Source of the DNA: Janthinobacterium psychrotolerans
Lineage (GTDB): Bacteria; Pseudomonadota; Gammaproteobacteria; Burkholderiales; Burkholderiaceae_D
NCBI RefSeq assembly: GCF_001677885.1
Contig: NZ_LOCQ01000062.1
Span: 124,001 to 188,000, forward strand
Direction of reading: 5' to 3'
DNA: 64,000 nucleotides
A program made the position numbers and the translations under genes. Below, one piece after another: positions 15,998 to 24,237 of this stretch (its first letter is position 1; the number at the start of each line of letters is the position of its first letter). Under the pieces are notes generated by a model. The model had not been told where the DNA came from. It saw only the letters and a list, made by a program, of their open reading frames with translations, and did not search any database.

Positions 15998-16642
15998 TCA
16001 GGTCTTGAACGGCGACAGCAGGCGGTGGGCGACGGCGTACTGCACCATTTCCGAAAGAGAACTCATGCCCATTTTCTGCATGATGCGCGTCTTGTGGGTG
16101 CTGACCGTTTTGACGCTCAGGTGCAGGTTGTTGGCGATTTCGGTGATCGACTTGCCAGCCACCAGCAATGAAAACACTTCGAATTCGCGGTCCGACAATT
16201 GTTTGTGCAGCAGGCTTTCATTGGGCATCATGATGTTGAGCACCAGCTGCTCGGCCACTTCCGCGCTGATGTACGGGCGCCCCGAGGCCACCTTGTGGAT
16301 CGCGCCCACCAGCTGGGTGCCGGCGCTTTCCTTGGTCAGATAGCCCTGGGCGCCGGCGCGGATGGCGCGTACCGCATATTGTTCTTCTTCATGCATGGTG
16401 AGGATCAGGATGGCCAGCTTGGGCGCTTCGCTGCGGATCTGGCGGATCAGGTCGACACCGCTGCGCCCTGGCATCGACAGGTCGAGCAGCAGCAGGTCGA
16501 AGCCGCCCCGGCGTACCTGGTTCAGCACCTCGAAGCCATCGATGGCTTCGCCGACGATGTCGATATCGGGTGCGCCGTCGAGTATGCGCTTCAAGCCCTC
16601 GCGCATGATGGTGTGGTCGTCGGCAATCACAATACGTATCAT
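15998..16642 (-). CDS. NarL/FixJ-family response regulator
   Basis: A 214-aa two-domain regulator. Receiver domain: acidic pair D8-D9 (IADDH), phospho-acceptor D54 (LLLDLSMPG) and the YLTKES lysine. Output: LuxR-type helix-turn-helix (LSDREFEVFSLLVAGKSI, then HLSVKTVSTHKTRI). The start at 16642 (MIRIVIADDH) is the family-typical one; an extension to 16705 has no support. No sensor kinase is encoded nearby. It lies 109 bp after the universal stress protein on the same strand and may share its transcript. It is a candidate binder of the GTAGGA-N4-TCCTAC palindromes (inference from site form and adjacency). Confidence 0.93.
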   Translation of the reverse strand: MIRIVIADDHTIMREGLKRILDGAPDIDIVGEAIDGFEVLNQVRRGGFDLLLLDLSMPGRSGVDLIRQIRSEAPKLAILILTMHEEEQYAVRAIRAGAQGYLTKESAGTQLVGAIHKVASGRPYISAEVAEQLVLNIMMPNESLLHKQLSDREFEVFSLLVAGKSITEIANNLHLSVKTVSTHKTRIMQKMGMSSLSEMVQYAVAHRLLSPFKT

Positions 16643-16751
16643 AAGGTGCAGTAGGTTGGTTCGCCCGGCGCTGGACGAATGTTGAAAAACCGGAAAGGTT
16701 GTCATCTTAGCCTAAAAAATGGCTCGCGCCGGCGTCGCCCCGGCGGATGGC

Positions 16752-17219
16752 TCATTGCGCTGGCGGTTCCTTGATCAGGCGGTGCACCAGCACCGGCAGG
16801 GTCGAGTGCGACAGCACCTTGTTGGTGACGCTGCCCAGCAGCAACTGGCCCCAGCCGCTGCGTCCGTGCGAGCCCATGAAGATCAGGTCGCAATGCTGGA
16901 GCTGCGCCACTTCGACGATCTTCAGCGCCGGGCTGTCCGAAAACGCCGTCAGGCCGCTCGCTTCCAGGCCCCGTTTGGCGGCCGCGTCGAGCACGGGCTG
17001 CCAGTGGCCGCTGCCGGCCTTGCGCATGGCGATGCGGTATTCTTCTTCGCTGGGATAGCTGGGAGGAATGATCTCGATATACACGGGGTACTGGTATTCG
17101 GGCGCCACATACAGGACAAGGATGTCGGCGCGCATCTGTTCGGCGAAGGCGACGCCGGCGCAGGCGGTCAGGTTGGAGACGGCGGAACCGTCGGTGGCGA
17201 TCAGAATTTTCCTATACAT
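16752..17219 (-). CDS. Universal stress protein (UspA family)
   Basis: A 155-aa single-domain Usp. Seen: N-terminal YRKILIATDGSAVS and the ATP-binding motif GSHGRSGWGQLLLGS (G-x2-G-x9-G-S). Start at 17219 with AAGGAG seven bases upstream; a longer reading to 17315 would run through a perfect FNR box and is rejected. Family role: survival under starvation, hypoxia or oxidative stress. The FNR box 83-96 bp upstream suggests induction at low oxygen by a Crp/Fnr regulator, possibly the one encoded 1 kb away. Confidence 0.92.
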   Translation of the reverse strand: MYRKILIATDGSAVSNLTACAGVAFAEQMRADILVLYVAPEYQYPVYIEIIPPSYPSEEEYRIAMRKAGSGHWQPVLDAAAKRGLEASGLTAFSDSPALKIVEVAQLQHCDLIFMGSHGRSGWGQLLLGSVTNKVLSHSTLPVLVHRLIKEPPAQ

Positions 17220-17301
17220 GACAGCTCCTTCTTGAGGTGAACCGCTGCGCGCAGCCTGCTTTATTGTAGGCCGGGCGGCTTGATTGTATTCATGTAAAAA
17301 C

Positions 17302-17315
17302 TTGATATTTATCAA
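17302..17315. promoter_or_regulatory. Perfect FNR/Anr box
   Basis: TTGAT-ATTT-ATCAA is an exact match to the FNR consensus TTGAT-N4-ATCAA. It lies between the divergent universal stress gene and cheZ, much nearer the former. TACAAT sequences on the minus strand at 17288-17283 and 17268-17263 are possible -10 elements, but neither puts the box at the classic -41.5, so promoter geometry is unresolved. Confidence 0.8.
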
Positions 17316-17675
17316 CAGTCGTGCAGCTTAAGTATAGGCAACATTGGCGAAAGGATCGTCATTTGCTCTGAATGGTGTGGCGGAAGGTGGCTTGTGGCAA
17401 GGTTTTCTCACCGGATTGATGTTCTTGCCTGCGCGCCAATGGTAGTATTTCAAAATACAACACCCGACACAGATATTTCCGTAGGGAAAAGGTATTGTAT
17501 GCCCGCTTTACGGCGGGAAGCGCGTTTTGAGATTTACCAACAGGCCGGCGCCCTGCTACACTCGCATCATCGCAGCGGTATTGCCTCAAATCATCTTAAT
17601 CGAGAAATTGTGGGTATCAGTCTGTAAAACGCACAGTTCAGGCGGAATTTTGACAAATTATGGAGAAGCAGGGAT
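17316..17675. other. Intergenic region before cheZ, no gene seen
   Basis: The full gap between the stress gene and cheZ is 456 bp. Besides the FNR box it holds a short palindrome GTATTT-CA-AAATAC near 17435-17450 and a small GCCCGC-TTTAC-GCGGG-type hairpin near 17501. Short ORFs on both strands have no ribosome site, family resemblance or coding bias. No sigma-28 flagellar promoter was recognised upstream of cheZ. Confidence 0.5.
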
Positions 17676-18533
17676 ATGACCAACGCCGCTGATGATTTCG
17701 ACGCCTTATTCGATGAAGTATCTGCCCAACGTACCGAGGCGCCCGCACCGGCGCCAGCCGCTCCGGCAGCCGCCGCCGAGGTAGCGGACGACGATTTCGA
17801 CGCCCTGTTCGACTCGGTGTCGTCGAGCGCCGCGCCAGCGGCAGCCCCGGTGCCCGCGCCGTCAGCCCCCGCGCCGGCAGCAGCAGCGCCGGCAGCGCCT
17901 GCCGCCGGCGGCGCCGAACCGGTGGACCAGTCCGACAAGCCGATGTTCGAACGCCTGGGCGGCATTGTGCGCCTGCTGCACGACTCGCTGCGCGAACTGG
18001 GCTACGACAAGGCGCTGACGGAAGCGTCGTCGCAGATCGTCGACGCCCAGGACCGCCTGGAATACGTGGCGACCTTGACCGAACAGGCCGCCAACAAGGT
18101 GCTCAACACGCTCGACGAAGGCATGCCGGCGCAGGACGTGCTGTCGAAAAAGGCCAAGGACATGGACAGCCGCTGGACGGCGCTGTTCGATGGCAAGCTG
18201 AGCCTTGACGAATTCAAGGCCCTGGCCGGCGACTCGCGCCAGTTCGCGCAGGCCGTGGCCGAGGCCACCGAAGCGGAAAAAGCACGCTTGCTGGAAATTA
18301 TGATGGCCCAGGACTTCCAGGACATTACCGGCCAGTTGATCAAGAAGGTGGTCAATATCACCAAGACGGTGGAAAACGAGCTGGCTCAGTTGCTGCGCGA
18401 CAACGCTCCTGCCGAAGTGCGCGAGAAGCTCGCACAGAAACAGGAAGCGCCGCTGATGCAAGGGCCTTCCGTGCCGTCGGTGGCGCTGGACCAGGATAAT
18501 GTCGACGACCTTCTTGCCGATTTGGGATTCTAA
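17676..18533 (+). CDS. cheZ: Protein phosphatase CheZ
   Basis: Dephosphorylates CheY-P. It is 285 aa versus about 214 in E. coli; the extra length is N-terminal. Seen: long helical hairpin with the catalytic segment MMAQDFQDITGQLI (Asp and Gln of the active site) near residues 208-221, and the C-terminal CheY-binding helix DNVDDLLADLGF, nearly identical to the enterobacterial one. The first 50 residues hold two copies of DDFDALFD (residues 6-13 and 39-46) joined by Ala/Pro linker, an unusual addition. The stop overlaps the cheA start (TAATG). No cheY, cheW or receptor gene is nearby. Confidence 0.93.
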   Translation: MTNAADDFDALFDEVSAQRTEAPAPAPAAPAAAAEVADDDFDALFDSVSSSAAPAAAPVPAPSAPAPAAAAPAAPAAGGAEPVDQSDKPMFERLGGIVRLLHDSLRELGYDKALTEASSQIVDAQDRLEYVATLTEQAANKVLNTLDEGMPAQDVLSKKAKDMDSRWTALFDGKLSLDEFKALAGDSRQFAQAVAEATEAEKARLLEIMMAQDFQDITGQLIKKVVNITKTVENELAQLLRDNAPAEVREKLAQKQEAPLMQGPSVPSVALDQDNVDDLLADLGF

Positions 18534-20422
18534 TGGACGATATGCTCAAGGATTTCGTCGTCGAGGCGATGGATCTTGCGGTGAATGTCGAGGAGCACTT
18601 ACTGCGTCTCGAACGCGATCCTGACAACAAGGAAACGCTTAATGCAGTGTTTCGTTCCTTTCACACCATCAAGGGTGGCGCCGGTTTCATGGGCCTGCCC
18701 GCGCTGGTGGCGGCCTGCCATCTGACCGAAAACCTGTTCGACGCGCTGCGCACGGGCGCCGCGCCGGTCACGCCGCTGGCGATCGAGGCGGCGCTGCAAG
18801 CGTCCGGTTTTGTCGCCGACCAGCTGACCGAGCTGGCCAATGGCGCCGCGCCGGAAAGCCTGCCGGCCATGCCGCAGGAGCTGGAAGTGATTTTGACGGA
18901 CGCCATCGAAGGCAAGAGCACGCAAGCGCCTGCCGCTGCCGCGCCTGCGCCTGCCGCGGTTGTCGAGGCTGCCGTGGTGGCCGCGCCTGTCGCTGCATTG
19001 CCGTCGGCTGCCCCTGTTTCCGTGGCCGGCGCCGATGGCGTCGACTGGACCGCCCTGTATAACGCCGTGGTGCCGGCCGGCAGCCAGCTGGCCGTGGCCG
19101 CGCCTGCAGCGGCCGCCGCCGCACCCGGGCCGGTCGCCGCTGCAGTAGCGGCCGCGCCGGTTGCCGCCAAGCCTGCCGCCCGGGCCGTCGATGGCGTGGC
19201 GCGCGAAGAGCGTGCCGACATGCGCCATGCGGCGCCGGTCAAGGAAGACAGCATCCGCGTCGACGCCGTCAAGCTCGACGCCTTGCTGGAAGTGGCAGGC
19301 GAGTCGGTGCAGGCCGCCAACCAGGCCGCCGTGCTGCTGGAACGGTTGCTGCAATTCAAATTCGAAGGCCAGGCCGCCACCCTGATGGCGACCCTGGCGG
19401 AAACCCTGGAACGCGCCTCGCGCTACTCGACCGAACTGCAACGGGCCACGCTGGCCACGCGCATGCAGCCGGTGGGCCGTTTGTTCCAGAAATTCCCGCG
19501 TCTGGTGCGCGAACTGGCCAAGGACCTGGGCAAGGATGTGGAGCTGACCATCGAAGGCGCCGAGACGGAAGTCGACCGCGTGGTGGTCGACAGCCTGTAC
19601 GATCCGCTGGTGCACATGCTGCGCAACTCGCTCGACCATGGCGTCGAGTCGCCGGAAGACCGCCTGGCCGCCGGCAAGCCTGCCAAGTCGTATATTTCCC
19701 TGAAAGCATGGCAGGAAGCGAACAGCGTCATGATCGTGCTGCAGGACGATGGCAAGGGCATGGACCCGGTTTTCCTGCGCAGCAAGGCGCAGCAAAAAGG
19801 CCTGATCAGCGAAAACGCGCAGCTGAGCAACGACGAGTGCTTCCAGCTGGTGTTCCTGCCGGGTTTCTCGACCAAGGAAGTCGCTTCCAGCGTCTCCGGC
19901 CGTGGCGTCGGCATGGACGTGGTCAAGACGGCGGTGGAAAAAAACCGCGGCGCCATCCATATCGAGTCGGCGCTGGGCAAGGGCACGAAGTTTGCCATCC
20001 GCCTGCCGATCGAACTGTCGATCGTGCCGACCATGCTGGTGTCGACCTCGGGCGCCGCGCTGGCGCTGCCGATGGCGGTGGTGCAGCGCGTGGTGGAGCT
20101 GCCGGAGAACTTCATGGAAGTCGGCGGCGCACCGGTGCTGAAAGACCAGGGCCGTCCGTTGCCGGTGCGCTCGCTGGCCGGTTCGCTCGGCTACGAGCCG
20201 TGCAGCGAGCGGGTCGGCATCGTGGTGGCCGCGCCGCAGCCGTATATCCTGGCGGTGGCGGCCGTCGACGGCACGGCCGACCTGGTGATCAAGCCGATGA
20301 CGGCCATTACCGTCGAAGGCATTACGGGCACGGCCCGTTCGGCCGAAGGCGAGCTGGTGCTGGTGGTGGGCCTGTCCTTCCTGATGGATGGCTGCCGCGG
20401 CAGCGTGCGCATGGCGGCCTGA
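18533..20422 (+). CDS. cheA: Chemotaxis histidine kinase CheA
   Basis: A 629-aa sensor kinase. P1: FHTIKGGAGFMG with phospho-accepting His44. Residues about 120-225 are a low-complexity Ala/Pro/Val linker where P2 (CheY/CheB docking) would be; no P2 fold is recognisable. P3 dimer helices start near residue 238; P4 ATPase has N-box LRNSLDHGVESPEDR, G1 DDGKGMD, SGRGVGMDVVK and GKGTKFAIRLP; P5 is a CheW-like domain to the end. The ATG overlaps the cheZ stop. Only cheZ and cheA are here, so the rest of the pathway must be elsewhere, or this is an auxiliary system. A strong terminator follows. Confidence 0.94.
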   Translation: MDDMLKDFVVEAMDLAVNVEEHLLRLERDPDNKETLNAVFRSFHTIKGGAGFMGLPALVAACHLTENLFDALRTGAAPVTPLAIEAALQASGFVADQLTELANGAAPESLPAMPQELEVILTDAIEGKSTQAPAAAAPAPAAVVEAAVVAAPVAALPSAAPVSVAGADGVDWTALYNAVVPAGSQLAVAAPAAAAAAPGPVAAAVAAAPVAAKPAARAVDGVAREERADMRHAAPVKEDSIRVDAVKLDALLEVAGESVQAANQAAVLLERLLQFKFEGQAATLMATLAETLERASRYSTELQRATLATRMQPVGRLFQKFPRLVRELAKDLGKDVELTIEGAETEVDRVVVDSLYDPLVHMLRNSLDHGVESPEDRLAAGKPAKSYISLKAWQEANSVMIVLQDDGKGMDPVFLRSKAQQKGLISENAQLSNDECFQLVFLPGFSTKEVASSVSGRGVGMDVVKTAVEKNRGAIHIESALGKGTKFAIRLPIELSIVPTMLVSTSGAALALPMAVVQRVVELPENFMEVGGAPVLKDQGRPLPVRSLAGSLGYEPCSERVGIVVAAPQPYILAVAAVDGTADLVIKPMTAITVEGITGTARSAEGELVLVVGLSFLMDGCRGSVRMAA

Positions 20423-20434
20423 CCGTTGCCTGTT

Positions 20435-20477
20435 TAAAAAAAGCCTGCGGCAGAGTTTTTGCCGCAGGCTTTTTTCA
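20435..20477. terminator. Bidirectional terminator between cheA and the S41 peptidase gene
   Basis: Perfect stem AGCCTGCGGC (20442-20451) / GCCGCAGGCT (20461-20470), flanked by an A-tract on the left and a T-tract on the right, so it can end both convergent transcripts. Confidence 0.92.
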
Positions 20478-21617
20478 TTGCACTTCGTCAACCGGGCGCA
20501 AGCTGCCGCCTTCGAGCCAGCGCTGCACGCGTACGATCTCTTCGGCGCGGCCCGCTTCATCCTTCGGCGGCGGCAGATAGATGTCGGGCATGATGCCGTC
20601 CAGGTCCACCTGCAGATGCGGCAAGCGGGTCGAGCGCGAGGTGGCGTAGGCCAGCTGGCGCAGGCCCGATGGCAGGGCTTGCACGCGCAAATTCGAATAA
20701 TCGAGCGCACCATTGCTGTTGCGCCCGATCAACTTGACATGAAAACTCTGCCGCACTGCGAGCAGGAATTGTTCGCAGGAACTGCCGCAATCGCGGTCGA
20801 CCAGCACCGCCACCCGTGCCGGCTGTATTTTCTCTTTGGCAAATTTCGCATAGCTGATGGGTGCATCCGCGTTTTGCGCCACGAACTGACCCGGCGGCAC
20901 GCTGCGCATGCGGTCCATGGTCCTGGCCATGCTGATCGGGCAGCTGGCGTCACCGGGCACGTACAGTGCGCAGATGCTTTCCTGGTTGGCGATATTGGCC
21001 GGCGTCGACAGCCATTCTATGCCCATGGTGACGCTCTCGCCTGAGGCGATCCATGGCAACAGGGATGCATACGTGCTGTCGCTGCCGCCATCGTTCTGCC
21101 TGACATCGATGATCCAGTTGCGCCGGCGTTGCAGTTCCTTGCGCTTGCTTGCCAGCAAGTCAGCGATGGCTTGGGCGTACTGCGGAAAAAAACTGGGCAG
21201 TGTCAGCAGCGCGGTGTGCGGCGACAGCAGTCGCAGCGATGGCGCTCCGTTATCCATGGCGGCCGATGGTGCGGTGGCTGCGGACGATGCCGGGGCCGGT
21301 GTCACGGGTTTCAATACGGCCGTCGGCATGATCTGCAGATGGCCCTTGCGCCATTGCTGCAAATACTGGGACAGCACCATATTGCAAGCGCCCTCGTCGT
21401 TCACCTTGGCCGCTGCCTCGCTGGCGCTGGCCTGCGCCTGGTCGAAATACGCTTGCCCCTTTTGCGCCAGATGCTGGCGCGCACCGGTATCGTTTTCCAG
21501 CAGGAAGCCGGGCAGGGCGCGCAAGTCCTGCAGGCAGGACTCACTGGGCGAGGCCGCCTGTGCATGGCTGGCGGCCAGCGTGGCCAGGATGGCCATCGCA
21601 AGAAAACGTCGTTTCAT
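20475..21617 (-). CDS. S41-family peptidase (tail-specific protease-like), secreted
   Basis: A 380-aa protein with a signal peptide (MKRRFLAMAILATLAASHAQA). The C-terminal half resembles S41/C-terminal processing peptidases: WIIDVRQNDGGSDSTYASLL, VLVDRDCGSSCEQFLLAVRQ with the likely nucleophile Ser, and LPHLQVDLDGIMPDIYLPP. No PDZ domain is evident. The start at 21617 is chosen for the signal peptide; an extension to 21659 adds a poor N-terminus. Probably periplasmic, substrate unknown. It stands alone, between a shared terminator and the leu promoter region. Confidence 0.82.
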   Translation of the reverse strand: MKRRFLAMAILATLAASHAQAASPSESCLQDLRALPGFLLENDTGARQHLAQKGQAYFDQAQASASEAAAKVNDEGACNMVLSQYLQQWRKGHLQIMPTAVLKPVTPAPASSAATAPSAAMDNGAPSLRLLSPHTALLTLPSFFPQYAQAIADLLASKRKELQRRRNWIIDVRQNDGGSDSTYASLLPWIASGESVTMGIEWLSTPANIANQESICALYVPGDASCPISMARTMDRMRSVPPGQFVAQNADAPISYAKFAKEKIQPARVAVLVDRDCGSSCEQFLLAVRQSFHVKLIGRNSNGALDYSNLRVQALPSGLRQLAYATSRSTRLPHLQVDLDGIMPDIYLPPPKDEAGRAEEIVRVQRWLEGGSLRPVDEVQ

Positions 21618-21830
21618 CGGTGCTGACTTCCTTGTAATTGTTGTCAAAATACAATACACGAAAGTTGCTGAAACGCCTATCCCTTTGCAAGGGCGCCGTC
21701 ATTGCTTCGGGCGGCCCGGTTGCTGGATAGGCCTGATGCTACAAGAACGATGTAATCGGCAATTTCCAGCTCAAATCCAACACTGCGACCGAACTTTGTA
21801 TCGCCAATCCCACGGCTGGGCCGCTTTCGG

Positions 21831-21858
21831 TTCTGTGGGGCTCAAAATATGGCATAAT
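21831..21858 (+). promoter_or_regulatory. Putative leu operon promoter
   Basis: TTCTGT (21831-21836), a 16-bp spacer and an extended -10 TGG-CATAAT (CATAAT at 21853-21858). The predicted transcript start near 21865 would leave only about 10 bases before the small upstream ORF. The rest of the gap 21618-21830 shows no gene; it holds a CAATACACG/TACAAG-type AT-rich stretch of no clear meaning. Confidence 0.5.
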
Positions 21859-21874
21859 CCTTGTGGATCACCGC

Positions 21875-21934
21875 ATGAATCCGGACTCACTTGATCACTT
21901 ACTACAGGCTGTGGCATTGCTGCATAACTCATGA
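21875..21934 (+). CDS. Putative leucine-rich leader peptide (uORF) coupled to leuC
   Basis: A 19-codon [22 protein letters not shown], whose TGA overlaps the leuC start (ATGATG). Five of 19 codons are leucine and each is a different codon: CTT, TTA, CTA, TTG, CTG; TTA and CTA look rare in the surrounding genes. leuC has no clear ribosome site of its own, so its translation may depend on termination and restart from this ORF. This resembles leader-peptide control of leucine operons, but no alternative terminator/antiterminator hairpins were recognised. Inference; homologous leaders were not checked. Confidence 0.45.
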   Translation: MNPDSLDHLLQAVALLHNS

Positions 21935-23334
21935 TGAAGACGCTTTACGACAAACTCTGGGAATCCCACGTGGTGCGTGCCGAAGAAGACGGCACCACCA
22001 TTCTGTATATCGACCGGCACCTGGTGCACGAAGTGACCAGCCCGCAAGCGTTCGACGGACTACGCGACGCCGGGCGCCAGCCATGGCGCATTTCCGCCAA
22101 CCTGGCCGTGGCCGACCATAACGTGCCGACCACCAGCCGTGTTGACGGTATCGCCGACCCGGTCTCGCGCCTGCAGGTCGAAACCTTGGACAAGAATGCC
22201 AAACACTACGGCCTGACGTACTTCAACATGAACGACAAGCGCCAGGGCATCGTGCACGTGATCGGCCCCGAGCAGGGCGCGACCCTGCCCGGCATGACGG
22301 TGGTCTGCGGCGACTCGCACACGTCCACCCATGGCGCCTTCGGCGCGCTGGCGCACGGCATCGGCACCTCGGAAGTCGAGCACGTGCTGGCCACGCAAAC
22401 CCTGCTGCAGAAAAAGTCGAAATCGATGCTGGTGCAGGTCGACGGCGTGATGCCGGCCGGTGTGACGGCCAAGGACATCGTGCTGGCCATTATCGGCAAG
22501 ATCGGCACGGCCGGCGGCACCGGCTACTGTATCGAGTTCGGCGGCGCGGCGATCCGCGCGCTGTCGATGGAAGGGCGCATGACGGTCTGCAACATGGCGA
22601 TCGAGGCGGGCGCGCGCGCCGGCATCATCGGCGTCGACGACACCACCATCAACTACGTCAAGGGCCGCCCGTTTTCGCCGGCCGGACCGCACTGGGACCG
22701 CGCCGTGGCCTACTGGCGCACCCTGCATTCGGATCCGGGTGCGCGATTCGACCTGGTGGTCACCCTGAACGCTGCCGAGATCGAACCGCAGGTCACCTGG
22801 GGCACCTCGCCTGAAATGGTGGTCGGCATCGACGGCCGCGTGCCCGATCCCGATCACGAAAAAGACAGCGTCAAGCGCGACGCCATCGAAAAGGCGCTGG
22901 TCTACATGGCCTTGAAGCCAAATACGCCGATTTCGGATATCCGCATCGACAAGGTGTTTATCGGTTCGTGCACCAATTCGCGCATCGAAGACCTGCGCGC
23001 CGCCGCCGCCGTAGTGCGTGGCAAGTACCGCGCCTCGAACGTGACCCTGGCGCTGGTGGTGCCCGGTTCGGGTCTGGTGAAGGACCAGGCCGAACGCGAA
23101 GGCCTGGACCGCATCTTCAAGGACGCCGGTTTCGAATGGCGCGAACCGGGCTGCTCGATGTGCCTGGCGATGAACGCCGACCGCCTGGAACCGGGCGAAC
23201 GCTGCGCCTCGACCTCGAACCGCAACTTCGAAGGCCGGCAAGGGCAGGGCGGGCGTACCCACCTGGTGTCGCCGGCCATGGCGGCTGCGGCGGGGATTGC
23301 CGGCCATTTTGTCGATGTGCGTGGCCTGCGATGA
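21931..23334 (+). CDS. leuC: 3-isopropylmalate dehydratase large subunit
   Basis: With LeuD, isomerises 2- to 3-isopropylmalate in leucine synthesis. A 467-aa aconitase-family protein; [4Fe-4S] cysteines are Cys347 (GSCTNSR), 408 and 411 (CSMCLAMN), and substrate motifs [17 protein letters not shown] and [10 protein letters not shown] are present. Start could be 21931 or the next ATG (21934); 21931 is used because it overlaps the uORF stop. First gene of the leuC-ecn-leuD-leuB-asd cluster. Confidence 0.97.
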   Translation: MMKTLYDKLWESHVVRAEEDGTTILYIDRHLVHEVTSPQAFDGLRDAGRQPWRISANLAVADHNVPTTSRVDGIADPVSRLQVETLDKNAKHYGLTYFNMNDKRQGIVHVIGPEQGATLPGMTVVCGDSHTSTHGAFGALAHGIGTSEVEHVLATQTLLQKKSKSMLVQVDGVMPAGVTAKDIVLAIIGKIGTAGGTGYCIEFGGAAIRALSMEGRMTVCNMAIEAGARAGIIGVDDTTINYVKGRPFSPAGPHWDRAVAYWRTLHSDPGARFDLVVTLNAAEIEPQVTWGTSPEMVVGIDGRVPDPDHEKDSVKRDAIEKALVYMALKPNTPISDIRIDKVFIGSCTNSRIEDLRAAAAVVRGKYRASNVTLALVVPGSGLVKDQAEREGLDRIFKDAGFEWREPGCSMCLAMNADRLEPGERCASTSNRNFEGRQGQGGRTHLVSPAMAAAAGIAGHFVDVRGLR

Positions 23335-23401
23335 ATGACGGGGCCGGTGCCGCTGGCGTACACTGGCGGTCCCCGGTCCCTTATCTGATATCACACTCAT
23401 T

Positions 23402-23524
23402 ATGAAAAAACTCTTCACCCTCCTGATCGCCACCCTGGTGCTGGCCGGCTGCAATACCGTTTCCGGCATCGGCCGCGATGTGCAGAAAGTCGGCCAGGTT
23501 GTCACTGGCGCCGGCGGAAAATAA
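23402..23524 (+). CDS. Entericidin-type small lipoprotein
   Basis: A 40-aa lipoprotein precursor: MKKLFTLLIATLVLAGC signal with lipobox LAGC (Cys17), then NTVSGIGRDVQKVGQVV, typical of entericidin A/B. The mature peptide is only 24 residues. It is found between leuC and leuD in many Burkholderiales. Entericidins are small envelope lipoproteins described as a toxin-antidote-like pair in E. coli; only one copy is here. Probably co-transcribed with leu genes. Too short to be found by usual ORF length cutoffs. Confidence 0.88.
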   Translation: MKKLFTLLIATLVLAGCNTVSGIGRDVQKVGQVVTGAGGK

Positions 23525-23578
23525 CCCTGTGACGGCGCCGGCGCATGCGCGCCGCCCGTCCTACCGAGTACATACAGC

Positions 23579-24226
23579 ATGGATAAATTTACGATTTACG
23601 AAGGCCTGGTCGCTCCGCTGGACCGCGCCAATGTCGATACCGACGCGATTATCCCGAAGCAATTTTTGAAGTCGATCCACCGCAGCGGCTTCGGCCCCAA
23701 CCTGTTCGACGAATGGCGCTACCTCGACCATGGCGAACCGGGCCAGGACAACAGCCGCCGTCCGCTGAACCCCGGGTTCGTGCTGAACGAGCCGCGCTAC
23801 CAGGGCGCCTCGATTTTGCTGACGCGCAAGAACTTCGGTTGCGGCTCCTCGCGCGAACATGCGCCGTGGGCGCTCGATCAATATGGCTTCCGCGCCATTA
23901 TCGCGCCCTCGTTTGCCGATATCTTCTTCAATAACTGCTACAAGAACGGCTTGCTGCCGATCGTGCTCTCGGAAGCCCAGGTCGACCATCTGTTCAATGA
24001 AGTCAAGGCCTTCCCCGGCTACAAACTGGTGGTCGACCTGGAACAGCAGCGCGTGTCGACCAGCAACGGCACGGTGTCGTATCCGTTCCAGATCGACGCC
24101 TTCCGCAAGTATTGCCTGATGAACGGACTCGACGATATCGGCCTGACCCTGCGCCACGCCGACGATATCCGCGCTTTCGAAGAACGGCACCTCACCAATC
24201 AGCCCTGGCTCGCCAACGTCATCTAA
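23579..24226 (+). CDS. leuD: 3-isopropylmalate dehydratase small subunit
   Basis: A 215-aa swivelling-domain subunit that completes the LeuCD active site. Seen: [19 protein letters not shown] and [15 protein letters not shown], both hallmarks of LeuD. Normal length. It is 54 bp after the entericidin gene and 11 bp before leuB. Confidence 0.97.
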   Translation: MDKFTIYEGLVAPLDRANVDTDAIIPKQFLKSIHRSGFGPNLFDEWRYLDHGEPGQDNSRRPLNPGFVLNEPRYQGASILLTRKNFGCGSSREHAPWALDQYGFRAIIAPSFADIFFNNCYKNGLLPIVLSEAQVDHLFNEVKAFPGYKLVVDLEQQRVSTSNGTVSYPFQIDAFRKYCLMNGLDDIGLTLRHADDIRAFEERHLTNQPWLANVI

Positions 24227-24237
24227 CTATATAAAAC

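Noticed and set aside
17359..17627. Small ORFs on both strands between usp and cheZ
   Set aside because: No ribosome site, no coding bias and no family resemblance.
18599..20713. 704-aa minus-strand ORF
   Set aside because: Antisense to cheA; low-complexity His/Arg/Gln composition typical of GC-skewed shadows.
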